Shown here piece by piece: positions 32,120 through 42,959 of a stretch of DNA of 64,000 bases (positions are counted from its first letter, which is position 1; every line of letters begins with the position of its first letter). The DNA is taken from positions 8,929,992-8,993,991 of the forward strand of contig OZ022261.1 in assembly GCA_963978905.1 (NCBI GenBank). The letters are read 5' to 3'. The position numbers were made by a program, and so were the translations under genes. A model generated the notes under the pieces. The model was given only the letters and a program-made list of their open reading frames with translations. It was not told the origin of the DNA and did no database searches. This DNA is from Trichostrongylus colubriformis. Lineage: Eukaryota > Nematoda > Chromadorea > Rhabditida > Trichostrongylidae.

Positions 32120-34526
32120 TACCTAGATGATTTATCCCGTCAAAATGCGCTAAGCACACGATTTTTTGGGTAATGTAAGCTGCGGATAGCGGAAATCCAT
32201 ACAAATTCAATACAAGTATTGCTCACTCGCTGCTAGGACTGTTTGCAATCTAAGAACAGATTTTTCCATCGAACGTGGCTCCTATGCCTTTTGTAGCGGG
32301 GGGACAGGAATGTTTTCTGAACTTGAAATTCCAATGGCCCTTCTAGATTGAGCCTGCTAAACCCTCCGTAATTACTTTGAGGTCACTGAATTTTACTGGA
32401 CCTAATGCTCAGTTAGCAACACGATTCTGTATACAATAGAAATAACGAACTTAAACCTCGAAAGGAGGAAAGATGGATCATTTGCTTAGTCTCACCCTAT
32501 TGGAAGGCACCAGTAGCGAAAAGGGAAAACGGGGATCTGGGAGTACATATTCTCTGCAAACGAACCATCTACTTCAGAAGAGGTCATGTGTGGCGAAAAT
32601 CGCATAAAAAACGTGGTTTGGGGTCTTTTGACGACCCCGCAACACGGCATGTCGTCCTGCGGTACTGCTGCCGAGCGAGTCGCCAGGGAGGGGCGGAAAA
32701 ACGATCGCGGCCGGCTGATTCAGCCTCTGGCCTGTCATCAGTCCACCCGGCTAGAGACGCAGAGGACGAGAGAAAAGGTGGATTTTCGGGTTCCTACTTC
32801 TCGGTTTTTCCGCAGTTTTATGTCTTTCTTTCTCTACTCTTATATTGCTGAGCACTTCTACTTCCGTAACCCCCATAAGCCAAACTTACCCCCTCCCCCC
32901 GGTGTCTTCGATTGGCGATCTAGGCAGGATTCGATTTCATCGAGCGCGCGAGGCGGTGATCCTAGATGGCGCTGCTTCCTCGTATGAATTCGATGTTGGC
33001 GATGGATTAATAAGTTAAATGATGACATGTATAGCAGCTTTTCCTTGAGGCGCTTCATGCAGATATGTCTTCGCGAAGGCAAGATACGGCATATAACTTC
33101 GGCGGCCTTCACTTCAAGTGAGAATAGCAGAAGTGAGACCACAAAGATGTTTGTGAGCGGGTGAAGAATTTCGAAAAACTGAAAAAGGGGTAGTTAAGCT
33201 GTTGAGCTTCAGTTCCGCCGCAGGTTGTTTTGACGGTGATCAAGTAAGTTATGGGATGCTGATGCCAATACGAGCAACAATGAAGGCTAAAAGAATGCTG
33301 AATAGCGCTCATAAACCACCGTTTTATTCAGGGTATCAGTCGCCATGAAAAAATCCTATTTCCTGTAAAATTCCCTAATGTTCGCCGAATGAATTCAGAC
33401 CCACGAATATAGCGGAAAAAAAAACGCGCATCAAAGACCTACACCGCGCACACACGCTTCCCTTCAAGAATGAGAAGAGAAGAAAGTCTGAAACAGATGG
33501 TTTTTCCGATTAAGTGCGGCTACCTGACCCAATTAGAGTGTGTTGTCGCACATCTCAGATTACTTGGTTTAATTTTGATTGAGCAACTTCAATTGCGTGT
33601 AATACTCGTTCCGAACGTTGGCAATCTCTTGATGTTAAAATATATTGGAGCTTTAATGAACATATTTGGACCGAAGTAGGGCCAAGCAAACAAATGCCAC
33701 TAATTGTACATGTTCAGCGGCGATTTGATGTCATGCCGAGAAGAATATGCCTGCAGTAACTGAATAAAACTGCGCTTTTGAATAAGTTTTTAAGACTGAA
33801 ACTGATTCACAAATCCATCAAATGCCACATAGAGAGATTACATAAATTATCAAGTCACAGTAATGTGATAAAATATGTAAAATATGGATATGGAGCAGTA
33901 ATGGGAAATAATAGCAATGAAAAAAGTATAATCTATTAGTTCCCACTCCTGAGAAATTTTGCTGGCTGCACATTGCGATTACACTTCGCTGGAATGGAAA
34001 GCAAAAATTGTAATTTTATGAGGAGTTAAGCTGAATGGTCGTTTTGATTGAAAGAAAGTGCTACTTTTGATGATGTCTATTGGTACTTGCTATTTCTGCT
34101 ATTTTTGCTGGCACAATGTGCCCAAATCGTATCCATGCTAGGATGAACGTGAGAACCTGGAGGAAGTAAAGTAATCAATAGGAGGGCTTTTAATGGACTT
34201 TCATTGGAAGAAAAGGTGGAAGAATTCATGAAGACTGACCTACAGCTTTAGGGGGACCTTAGCTGCCTGCTTGCCCTCTCCGATCTCGAGCAACAGAAAA
34301 ACCGTCTCGAAACGCCACATAAATACAAAACATTGCGTTGAATAAGCCTCTGCCTTTCAGCGAAATTGAGTTTTAAGAAAACGCTATGATGTAGCATTTA
34401 GTCACTGGGAGGTGGCATGTAGACGAAATTGGTTGTAAACAACACAAACAACAAAGTACGTAATAGGTTGTAGCTAAATGCAATTGGAGCTCTTCTCACA
34501 GTTTTCAAATTTTCCGGTTCTTTCCA
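32120..34526. other. no supported gene
   Basis: GC-richer between about 32640 and 32960, where two overlapping plus-strand frames (133 and 87 codons) exist without homology. The remainder is AT-rich and featureless to inspection. Confidence 0.35.
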
Positions 34527-34754
34527 TTAGATTGTAGCATAATTCACAAGACATTTCTTTCTCAATTTTTCGGGAGCTTCCAGAAACTTTTGCGGGTGGA
34601 GTTCATGAAGAGGGCGCCTAGCACAATTTAAAATTTTTCTGGATTGTTTGTTTTTATGCCTGCGATGAAAATGAGGATTTTTCAAGGAGGTCTTTGATTG
34701 TTCCTTTTTCAGGAATTCAGCCTGAGCACCAGCGCACTGGGCCTCGAAAGCCAT
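34527..34754 (-). CDS. uncertain lysine-rich open reading frame
   Basis: 75 codons from MAFEAQCAGAQAEFLKKEQS to LRKKCLVNYATI, ending TAA. Very basic (RRHKNKQSRK). Codon choice in the first 20 codons looks biased toward C-ending codons. A TTTTCATCGCAG inside could be an acceptor, so only part may be coding. Not recognised. Confidence 0.28.
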   Translation of the reverse strand: MAFEAQCAGAQAEFLKKEQSKTSLKNPHFHRRHKNKQSRKILNCARRPLHELHPQKFLEAPEKLRKKCLVNYATI

Positions 34755-35110
34755 AGTTACATGAGTTGGCTCCAAATATACTCTTTCTTTTACATTACCC
34801 TCAATTTCAAAATTTCTTTCGTAGAACTTTTTGTATTAAAAGCATTGAATGTAGTTCGATACATCGATAAAATAAATATGAATGATTATTTTTCGAAAAG
34901 TAAGACCTAATTTTTGGTGTAAAAGATTGATTAAAATGATAAAACAAAGTCACGAAAATTTCCCTACAATCTAATACTTTCTGGAAGAAGTGATCAGCAC
35001 CGGTAAAGAGATGCTGATTGCGGACTTCCCCAAATTGCGTACTGGAGCTCACTAGTGTGTTATTTTGCACTGATTCGATAGAAAACAGTTGCTTTCGAAT
35101 TTTCTTCCAG

Positions 35111-35257
35111 CTCGACAATAACGTGCAAGATCACGGCAAATTTAGTGCTTTGGGGGTATTCGACATTACTCTACAATGCATTGATACATTAATCGAAAAA
35201 ATGGCAGCCAATTCTTGGCTAGACGTTTGGAAAGCGCAAGAGAGTGGGAATAAGTAA
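35111..35257 (+). CDS. putative terminal exon, unknown protein
   Basis: Begins after a strong acceptor (GAATTTTCTTCCAG), phase 0, and encodes 48 residues to TAA: LDNNVQDHGKFSALGVFDIT, then LIEKMAANSWLDVWKAQESG. The mixture of charged and hydrophobic residues suggests a helical C-terminus. No partner exon was identified upstream and the family is not recognised. Confidence 0.38.
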   Translation, partial: LDNNVQDHGKFSALGVFDITLQCIDTLIEKMAANSWLDVWKAQESGNK

Positions 35258-35853
35258 AAGATTGATTTCCAGAGAGATGTAATTTGAACCAGCCACGCTC
35301 ATGTAGCAGAGGTACTCCGAGTTGGTTTTCGATCTTCTCCAAACCTCCAGATCTCTTCTAGAGGTTCAGGCCGGAATTTGCCGATTACCGCTCCAAGAAG
35401 TAAGTATAACAGGCGTTTGTAGTGAATAACAGCTGATTTTTCGTTCAAACATCTATTTTTTGAACAAAAGGAACAAAAGGACAACGAGGGAACTCTTGTG
35501 CATGCATCCTTTGAGATGCATTTTCGGTGGGTGAATGTAATAGCAGTTTGAGCCGGGGAACACGGAGAAGGCAATATTGGAGCCCGGCAAATTGCGTGTG
35601 GTAAGAACCTATGCTAAAAACAGTAATGAAATGGAGGTGATTCCTCGGAGCCTGAAGAAGCACCTAATACGTCGACGTTGGATAGAACGATAGTGGAAAG
35701 GGAGCCACGGCTGCAGGCCACGCAGTTTGAAAAAAGGAATAAGATATATGTATCAGCACTCTCCTGATCGCTCTCTTAACTTCAAGAATATAATCAGACT
35801 GAGCCTGACGTAATGACGTGCGCAATAGGACGTTTGTAACGCAAGAGATATTC
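35258..35853. other. no supported feature
   Basis: Short unsupported frames only (minus 35299-35574, 35445-35663). Confidence 0.4.
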
Positions 35854-36095
35854 GGGTGTGTGCACTTATGACAGGGAATCACGTGGCCGCCCGCGTTGAG
35901 CGGCACGGCGGGTGGGAGTGCCAGTGGCAGGGCATGGCAGCCTTCAAGCGAGTCAGTGTGGCATGGGTGGAAGTGCAGAGGTGACGCATCCACGCTCTGC
36001 CGGGCTCCCAAGGGCAATCAATACGGCAAGTCGTGCTGATGGCGCCGCGAGTGCGACGACCACGAAGCTATTTTCCGTCATAAGTGCACACACTC
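35854..36095. mobile_element. MITE family B, copy B2
   Basis: 242 bp with TIRs GGGTGTGTGCACTTATGACA and GTCATAAGTGCACACACTC. Flanks GAGATATTC and GAGATTCAT align as a decayed 9-bp target duplication. Reverse orientation to B1. Confidence 0.8.
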
Positions 36096-36374
36096 GAGAT
36101 TCATATAGATATGTCTGGCTATTGCACACAAGACCCCTTGTGAGGGGGTCTAGTGTGCATCTATTCGATATTTTCTACCTATACGCATTTTTCATTCTTC
36201 TTCGCTTTTCCTCACTTTCACTGCTTCAATTGTGTGTCTCTGTTTGTTGTTCCGTTGTTTTGACATGAAAGGAATCGTTTCCGCCTTCACTGCCTGCCGC
36301 CGGCAGGGAACTCGTCTTCTGGGCTCAAATGTTCGATTACAGAGGATGATGTTTCCAAACACGCCTCCCTTACT

Positions 36375-36390
36375 CCCCCCCCCCCCCCCC
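36375..36390. repeat. poly-C tract (16 C)
   Basis: Uninterrupted run of 16 C followed by TCCCGG. Confidence 0.95.
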
Positions 36391-36766
36391 TCCCGGTGGT
36401 TATGCATGTTTTTTTAACGTAAGCATCAATTCTATCGATTGGAGCGGAGGCTGCACCTAAGAGCATCCTTTTAGTATTCACACTAAAATCAGCATTTATA
36501 GAGAAGCAAATTATGAAAAGATGCGACTCAGCGATAACATTTGACTACACTGCTTTGGATTTTTCGACAAGGAATTGATTTATTTTTCTTGATCACTTGG
36601 CTTATTGAGTACTGTTTTTGCTCAAAACTACGGTTAGATGAGGATCGACCCGCGATCAGCCCAACCTAAGCCCATCAAGTAGAAATAGCAGTGCTGCATT
36701 GGTAATTGCAGGTATGACGACTGCACTATCGATGCCGCCGAAAAAAGTTTTCTCGTTTAACGAGGA

Positions 36767-36888
36767 GTCGGCGAGAAATAATTGGAGATTCAATCTTCCC
36801 CTTTCCAGATTTTTCGCTGTAGGTCGGTCAGCGAAAAATAATTGGAGAATTCAATCTTCTCTTTTCCAGATTTTTCACTGCAGATCAA
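36767..36888. repeat. 60-bp tandem duplication with two acceptor-like sites
   Basis: Two copies about 60 bp apart share GCGARAAATAATTGGAGA and CTTTTCCAGATTTTTC-type blocks (AATAATTGG at 36777 and 36837). Each copy ends in TTTCCAG, a splice-acceptor motif. A plus frame before it (MTTALSMPPKKVFSFNEESA, from 36715, after ATTGCAG) may be an exon, so the duplication could alter splicing. Confidence 0.6.
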
Positions 36889-37239
36889 GAATATCTGGAT
36901 GAGCCATGAGTGTGCCTGCCATGTTCAGTGGTAATCCGCATCCTACTGCTCACTGATTGTTCATTAGAGAGCATTCCTAAACTTTTCGAGCTTTCTGCAA
37001 TACGACTTCTCTTTTAGTTTCTTCGATGCCTTAACTGGAAGAGGTCGGTCACTTTGATCACATATAACACTGCTTAGAAATTAAGAATATTGACGTAGCA
37101 AGTCTGCGACTGGTAATAAGAGTGTCTTCAATATTTCACTCATTTCTTTACCCATTTTTCATATTTTCTCGGTTAGCGTTGTGGAAAATCCTTCGAGCTA
37201 TCGATTGGGCTACCAAGACTCATATCTTATTCCATGATT

Positions 37240-37460
37240 AGGCATTATCCGCTAGGAACAAAGGGACTGTAATTCTTAAGAGTAGAAGACCATTCGGGTG
37301 CATGCTGTTAGAACAGCAATTCCCAGTGGCCGAGTATGGCAGCCGTATCCTAAGCCTAAATGAAGACGTACAACAACACCATCGCTTTAGGACCCAACTA
37401 TATTGGGCGCCTCCTGCTCGCACGCATCGTCTGTCGCAAGCCGAAGGCCGCAACGCCAAT
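37240..37460. repeat. diverged family C-like fragment
   Basis: The block CGCTTTAGGACCCAACTATA, then CGCACGCATCG and CGTCTGTCGCAAGC, resembles the family C core, without recognisable ends. Confidence 0.35.
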
Positions 37461-37552
37461 TTTCCTTGCTAATAACTCATATCTAATTTCTTTGAGCAGA
37501 CCTGTTACCCATCTGCGCGATGGCTCAGCGATGATGGGCAGGATGAGCGGAT

Positions 37553-37843
37553 ATGCGCTTGGATATGATACCTTTTGATGAGGAAGGCTCTGAAGTCGGA
37601 CAGGTGACCGAAAGAGGGAACAGACGGCATCACATTGGTCACATAACAATGGTTTCGGATAGAATGAAAAGGGCACGACTGAATCAGGCCGTAGAATTAG
37701 CTAGAGAAAGAATGAGCTCAAACAAGGGAGCGCCATGGGTTACTCGAAGGATATTCCACGTTCGTCAAAAGATTGGAGCTATTGTCGTCGCCTCTGGTGA
37801 AAGATTTCGAGAGAAAGGTCGTGCCACATCTTCACTGTTTTAA
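37553..37843 (+). CDS. putative terminal exon, basic unknown protein
   Basis: A 96-codon plus frame ending TAA at 37841-37843. Excerpts DEEGSEVGQVTERGNRRHH, MVSDRMKRARLNQAVELARE and RRIFHVRQKIGAIVVASGER. The charged, amphipathic sequence looks like real protein. An in-frame stop lies just upstream of the first ATG, so the exon either starts at MRLDMIPF or after GATGAG at about 37545. No AATAAA is close. Family not recognised. Confidence 0.42.
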   Translation: MRLDMIPFDEEGSEVGQVTERGNRRHHIGHITMVSDRMKRARLNQAVELARERMSSNKGAPWVTRRIFHVRQKIGAIVVASGERFREKGRATSSLF

Positions 37844-39192
37844 AGGCAATGTATTATAAGAAAAGAGTGCATTAGAAAGGTACCGCACACTGCAGCGGAC
37901 GTAAACTAATTAGAAGAGAAAATCTTTTCTAAAAACGATTTATTCACAACAACATTATTAGTTCACTATTACACAACATCATTCATGTAATATCATACTC
38001 TGAGCAGAAGGTCCACAGGATGAGAGCGATTTACAGATCAGGCTTCACACTATCGAATTGCTTCACTGTAACATCTCATAGTAACTATGTAGGACGAAAA
38101 TGAGTCTCATTTGAATGTTATTCACAATGATCTATACAACGACGCTTGTGTTCCAAAGAGGCTTGCAGGCGTAGACGTACCCCTCAGCACAACCATTCTC
38201 ATCCCGAGATGAAACCTGCAAAATCTTATCTTAAATGAAGAATCGTTCTGCCGCTTCAAGCATATCAAAACTACATAAATTCTTCTCCGTTTTTTGTCTT
38301 ATGTCAAGAACTGTGTGAAATATGAAATTACTGAGGAAGTTAAAAAAAAGTTGGCACTATGGCATATGTGAAACAGTAGGGGAAGCCTCGAATAGAACCA
38401 TGCTAGAGCTCTCTAAAATCTGTTAGCTCATTTGGCACCACTGGCATTACTTGTAAGCTAAACTAAAAGCCCCAAATTTAGTGTCGACCCACACTAGTAG
38501 GTCATTTGGCTTACCGCTAGTCCTATTCGATGTTCCTTTGAAGACACCGGCGCCAGTAGTTCTGATATTGCACACCCGATGCCTGGTCAAAAGGTCGAGT
38601 GTGAGTTCAGCGATGTTTTCTATCATGAACGTGTTTCTTTCTGTTTGTATCTGTTTGATTCATTTTTTAACATCATCATGGATGAGATCTATCCCGCCTT
38701 CTCCCAACCGTCGGCTAGTTCAGTTGTAATTTAGCCGAAAAAACAAAATCGAAAATATTTATGTAGTAAGACTGCGGCTTGAACAATGAGTGTACTTCCC
38801 ATCCAGCTATCGATAGGTTACCAAATTCTTACTCTATTCCATTAATAGGGATTTTGCCCCGCTAAGGGCCAAAAGTGTGCCGTAATATGAAATGTAATAC
38901 TTTTTCGGGATTGTGCCATTACATTGGATAACAAGTTCGCGGTGCTGAGTGTCGTAATTTGTTCTTCCGCCTCCTACTTCTAAAATAAGATGTAGGACAT
39001 CTCTATCGCCTCAGGACCCTCCAATACGACGCCCAGGCTTGCACGCCGCACGCCACGCTGCGAGATTCTGTTCTAAAGATGGACATCTTGAATACTGTAC
39101 GTATCGTGATATGTTAGCGTCGAGCGTGATAAAGCAGTGATGACAAATATAATCTGATAGTCTGATAGATCAATTTGGGGAAGTAGAGAAGT
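37844..39192. other. no supported gene
   Basis: Nothing recognisable. The left part is AT-rich with short frames only. Confidence 0.4.
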
Positions 39193-39771
39193 TCAAACCG
39201 TGTAAAAGCATCTGCAGGAGCCATCTTTCGATAGTCCAGGCATCGACATCGCACAGGACGGGTCATGATTCACAGATGGAACACCGTCTTGGAATGGATT
39301 CAAAACTCGGCAGTTGAATGTCGGTCCTGAAATGAAATCCATCGTAAAGGTGTAGAAGAATGAATTGATTATTTCGTAGAAATAGTGACTTCAGAATTTG
39401 GTTCTTCCTCAGGAAATTTCCATGGCTCCAGGCTCTATTTATTGAAATGTAAACTGAAGTTTCACGATTTCTCTTGTGCAGAAAAGAAAAGTCGGATAGA
39501 GGAGAGGCTACCAGGGGCTTACGGGTCGACATGTGACGTCCCGTAGTGAGGCACACTCAGCGCGATCTAACAGGTCCCAAAGAGAGAGGCAGCCTGGTTG
39601 AACCAAATGGGCACCGCATGTGCTACATATGACTATGGCACGACACTCGCAGATCCGCATGTCGCCGATCAATGCTTTACCAAGTGAATTAGAACCTGTT
39701 GCTGCCAGAGCCAACGTGAAGAATAGGATCCCGTTTTTCCAAATTTCAAAACGTCTTTGCGTTTTCCCCAT
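39193..39771 (-). CDS. two-exon secreted four-Cys peptide (74 aa)
   Basis: Exon 1 (39681-39771) encodes MGKTQRRFEIWKNG followed by a hydrophobic core (ILFFTLALAA) and TGSNSL, a plausible signal peptide, and ends at CTTG|GTAAAG in phase 1. Exon 2 (39193-39326) begins after ATTTCATTTCAG with two bases that complete a Gly codon. It continues FNCRVLNPFQDG, DPSCAMSMPGLSKDGSC and RCFYTV to TGA at 39193-39195. The mature part would be about 45 residues with four Cys, the last two as CRC. Matching phase and good splice signals support the model. Readthrough of the intron is also open (a Cys-rich frame to 39508), so an alternative isoform is possible. The family is not identified. Confidence 0.5.
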
Positions 39772-40026
39772 TGCCACACTAACATTGCTAAATGACTGCA
39801 CGTAGGCTGCTGGCGTATCTCTGAGGAATGGAATCCTGCACTGACCTTCAGAGAGCGACAGAAGACATAATTTTGTCGAAAGGGGTCTTAGTGCAATAGT
39901 ATAGAAAGTATTTTCTGATCCTGTGAAATTATATGAGCAGATATTCTAATCTTGACAACATTTCTCACAATGTATGTATATTACACTTCAGCTGATCAAG
40001 GTTCTCAGAAGGGTAATCGGACTTAC

Positions 40027-40178
40027 CCTTGTATCTTCCCGAGCCTTGTTGGATAGCGACTGGTTTCGGTGCGACCGTGCTTTCTTTCGACCTTGTTTCT
40101 ATTGGAGAATCCTGTAGCTGATCTTCTAAGGCGAACCTGGTTGGCTTTTTCGGCGTCCTGTTCCTTTCACTCTTTACC
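40027..40178 (-). CDS. putative internal exon, basic/Ser-rich
   Basis: Begins after CCCATGTTTAG and ends at AAGG|GTAAGT (canonical donor), 152 nt, phase 2 in and phase 1 out. Excerpts VKSERNRTPKKPTRFALEDQ and SKESTVAPKPVAIQQGSGR. The low-complexity hydrophilic content is typical of a disordered region in a nuclear or cytoskeletal protein. Just upstream on the same strand, about 40189-40310 opens after GTTATGTAG and reads HEIYWPEYRFIGNTLECDVC before a stop, but the two cannot be joined in frame. Gene unidentified. Confidence 0.4.
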
Positions 40179-40511
40179 CTAAACATGGGAAGATGAGGTC
40201 ACTGGGAGATTTCACATGCAAACAAATTTGACGCTTTGTCACAGACATCGCACTCAAGCGTGTTTCCGATAAAGCGATATTCGGGCCAGTAGATCTCGTG
40301 ATGTCCTACATAACGGTTAAGGCCGAGACGAGGAAAATGCAATCAGATTAGCACTTCAGAAGAGATTGGTAACAGAAGCATTGTCAAAATCGCTATTTCA
40401 ATGTTATTGAGAAATTTTCGGAAGCTACACCTGCTTCACCTGCTCGATGCCCTTGTGGGTACAAACACTCCGAAAAACTCTGCTTCAATTTGTCTAATGC
40501 AGTGTTAAAAG

Positions 40512-40798
40512 GGTGAGGCTACTTACGCCAGAAAATCGCTTCAGCGGCGTCGCACTCGCGGCGCCACCAGTGCAAATTGCGAATCGATTGTGCACTTGGG
40601 AGCCTGGCAGAGTGTGGCTGCGTCACCTCAGCGCTTCCACCCATGCCACGCTGCCTCCTGCACCCATGCCACCTTGCCTCCTCTGCCCATGCCACCTGCC
40701 TCGCTTGAAAGCTGCCATGCCCTGCCACTGGCACTCGCACCCACCGCGCCGCTCGCCGCGGGCGGCCACGCGGTTTTCTGGCGTAAGTAGCCTCAACC
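40512..40798. mobile_element. MITE family B, copy B3, youngest-looking
   Basis: 287 bp with TIRs GGTGAGGCTACTTACGCCAG and CTGGCGTAAGTAGCCTCAAC and a perfect 10-bp flanking repeat GTGTTAAAAG (40502-40511 and 40799-40808). The interior has three tandem copies of a unit built around CACCCATGCCAC and CTGCCTC, which account for its extra length over B1 and B2. Confidence 0.88.
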
Positions 40799-40808
40799 GT
40801 GTTAAAAG

Positions 40809-41149
40809 TGTAAGAGAGGAAGTGGCTAGTTTCAGCCGCCTCCTGTACTTACTACATCTAGGTGAAATGTACAAAATGTTGTAGAAAACGGAGCTGATTC
40901 TACACTTGTCAATAGATCATAGTGTAACCTTTCTGGTTCCACAAGTTGAGCATGTGCTTGCGCAGCTTTTGGAGTCAAGAGGTATAGCTAATCTCTGATT
41001 CTCGCACTCAGTTAGTAGCATCTTCGCGCATGGGTGCGAGACAGGTGCGAAGTAGGACATTCGTAGCAACATGTAAAGACACCGGAAGCAGCATGGCACT
41101 TGCCGCATGAGCTGATGCATTCGTGGGGCGGGACGACAGAATTAGAGTA
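40809..41149. other. no supported feature
   Basis: Short flank between MITE B3 and the RTE element; nothing recognised. Confidence 0.4.
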
Positions 41150-42830
41150 TTCTGGCCCTTCTTCTAGTCTCTAGCCTTTTAATCCTGCTCCGTCGTGGGA
41201 TCCGCTGTTCTTGTCAGTTGTCGCTACCTTCTATCCAATGCGTCCTCCGTCGTGGCGTTCACCTCTGTGGGGTCGGTCTCGATAATGTCTCTTCCTTTTT
41301 AATTGAGGCTTCTCGCGGTCGCTACTTCGAGTTCTGTAGCCTTGCCGACTGTATGTTCTGCCGACCTTCTCAGCACGTGCCCATACCATCATCTCCCTCA
41401 ATCTCAACTGTACCTTAGCCGTCGCCATGACCGCTTTGAAGTCCCCATCACTGATCCGGTCAAGCCCCGTTCTGCCGCATGCCCATCTCAGCATCCTCTT
41501 TTTTGGCAGCTGTCTCTCGTGATTCTCTGAATGTGGGCCAGCACTCGCTGCTATAGAGCAGCCGGCCCTACTGTCGATCGGTACACCTTGTCCTCCAGAG
41601 TCCTCAAACATCGTTTATCTCCGAGGACTCCTGAAGACTCTCGCCATTTCAGCCATGCCGCATTCATTAGAGCATTCAGGGCCCGGTGTACGGTGGTCTC
41701 CGCGACTATATCACTTCCCAAGTATCTAAAGTCCTTAATCCTTTTGATGCTCTTTCCATGACGGTCCATGAGAATCCCTTACAGGCTCAGGAACTTGGTC
41801 TTCTTCACATTTAGTCGCAGGCCATTCTCTGCAAGCCTGCCTGCAATCTCTGCATCTTCGCGGTCTATTCTGATGTCCGCTATTGAGGCGATGTCATCAG
41901 CGTAGAGAATGGTCCGTGGTGGGCCTTTTATAAGATCTTTCACCATGCCGTAAAGGGTTAGCAGGAAGAAGAACGGGCTCAGAACTGATCCTTAGCGCCC
42001 CCTACTGAGATTTCTAGCCCCTGAGGGATGCACATGGTAGCGTTAGCCCATTGTGCACGTTCTGTACGAGGGTAATCAGGTTCTCTGGTACCTGCGGTTT
42101 TCGAAACGCATTCCAGATTACTGGGCGGGGTAAACGGGCAGGAGCTTTTCCAAGTCAAGGAAGGCAAGGTAGCAGGACCGACGCTTCTCACGGAACCTCT
42201 CCATCACTTGCCTGAGTATGAAGATAGTATCCATGGTGGCCAGCTCAGGCATGAAGCCGAGCTTCACTTTGGAGATGTTAGCGAGCTCCCTAAGCCTTGA
42301 ATCAACCAGCCGTTCGTATAACTTCATGGGATGAGCTGTCAGCTTTATCCCGCGGTAGCTGGAATACTCCAATGCGTCATCCATATGTATGACTATGGGA
42401 ACAATGGTGCTGGCGGCACGCGTCCTAAATTCGTCCTTTAGCTGACACCTTGTTGAGGAAGCGTGTACCCTTCTATCCTGTACTCTCCAAGTGCCATCCA
42501 TGCCTCTATGGGAAGCTCATCTAGGCCAGTGGCCTTTCCAACTTTCATTTTTCTCAACACTTGACGGACATCTCCCGTTGTCCAGAAACGGATGAGACCA
42601 GCCGCAGCCTCTTTCTGTGGGTTTTTTTTTTCGAGGCCGTTCACTCCTCGGTAGCCGTCGCATACTAACAACAGAACTCGCGTGAGGGTTCCTTCCGTAT
42701 GATGTTCTAGCATTGACACTGTCTCTTTGGCAACTTTTGGGCATTTTGATGGGACTAGTTTTCTCCATCAGCTGGCCTGTCAACCTGGCCCTGACGCTGG
42801 TAACGTCACCATTCTAGCAATTTCCTGCAA
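41150..42830 (-). mobile_element. RTE-type non-LTR retrotransposon, 5'-truncated relic
   Basis: Minus-strand reverse transcriptase in several frames. In order: VRQVLRKMKVGKATGLDELP and IEAW (42438-42719), then YRGIKLTAHPMKLYERLVDS, KVKLGFMPELATMDTIFILR and YLAFLDLEK (42118-42501). Next comes the ADD region at about 41870-41905, then IKRIKDFRYLGSDI (41551-41769) and RMLRWACGRTGLDR with REMMVWARAEK (41231-41611). This is the order of domains of the RTE clade. Stops and frameshifts break it, and the endonuclease part is missing, so it is dead. The 3' boundary is approximate. Confidence 0.88.
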
Positions 42831-42844
42831 GGCATGGTTTGTGC

Positions 42845-42935
42845 CTCAGCACGATCGAAATGCGGGGTGCGGAGGGTGCAGACATGAGTCTTCACTCTTA
42901 ACCACTCGACCATCTTGGCCTTTCGAGTGCCCCGA
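42845..42935 (-). repeat. tRNA-Ser/Leu-like sequence upstream of the RTE relic
   Basis: The minus strand reads GCCAAGATGGTCGAGTGGTT and AAGAG, a clear class II tRNA 5' half with A box (TGGTCGAGTGG). The T-arm is degraded (CATTTCGATCG). It lies directly 5' of the truncated RTE, in the same orientation, like the head of a tRNA/RTE composite SINE, or it is an unrelated tRNA pseudogene. Confidence 0.45.
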
Positions 42936-42959
42936 TCTATAGCCCGTGATTTGTTACTG

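Noticed and set aside
32586..32987. 133-codon plus frame
   Set aside because: Two overlapping open frames in a GC-richer stretch, no homology and no splice sites.
40513..40884. 123-codon plus frame with tandem Pro/His/Cys repeats
   Set aside because: Produced by tandem CACCCATGCCAC units inside MITE B3.
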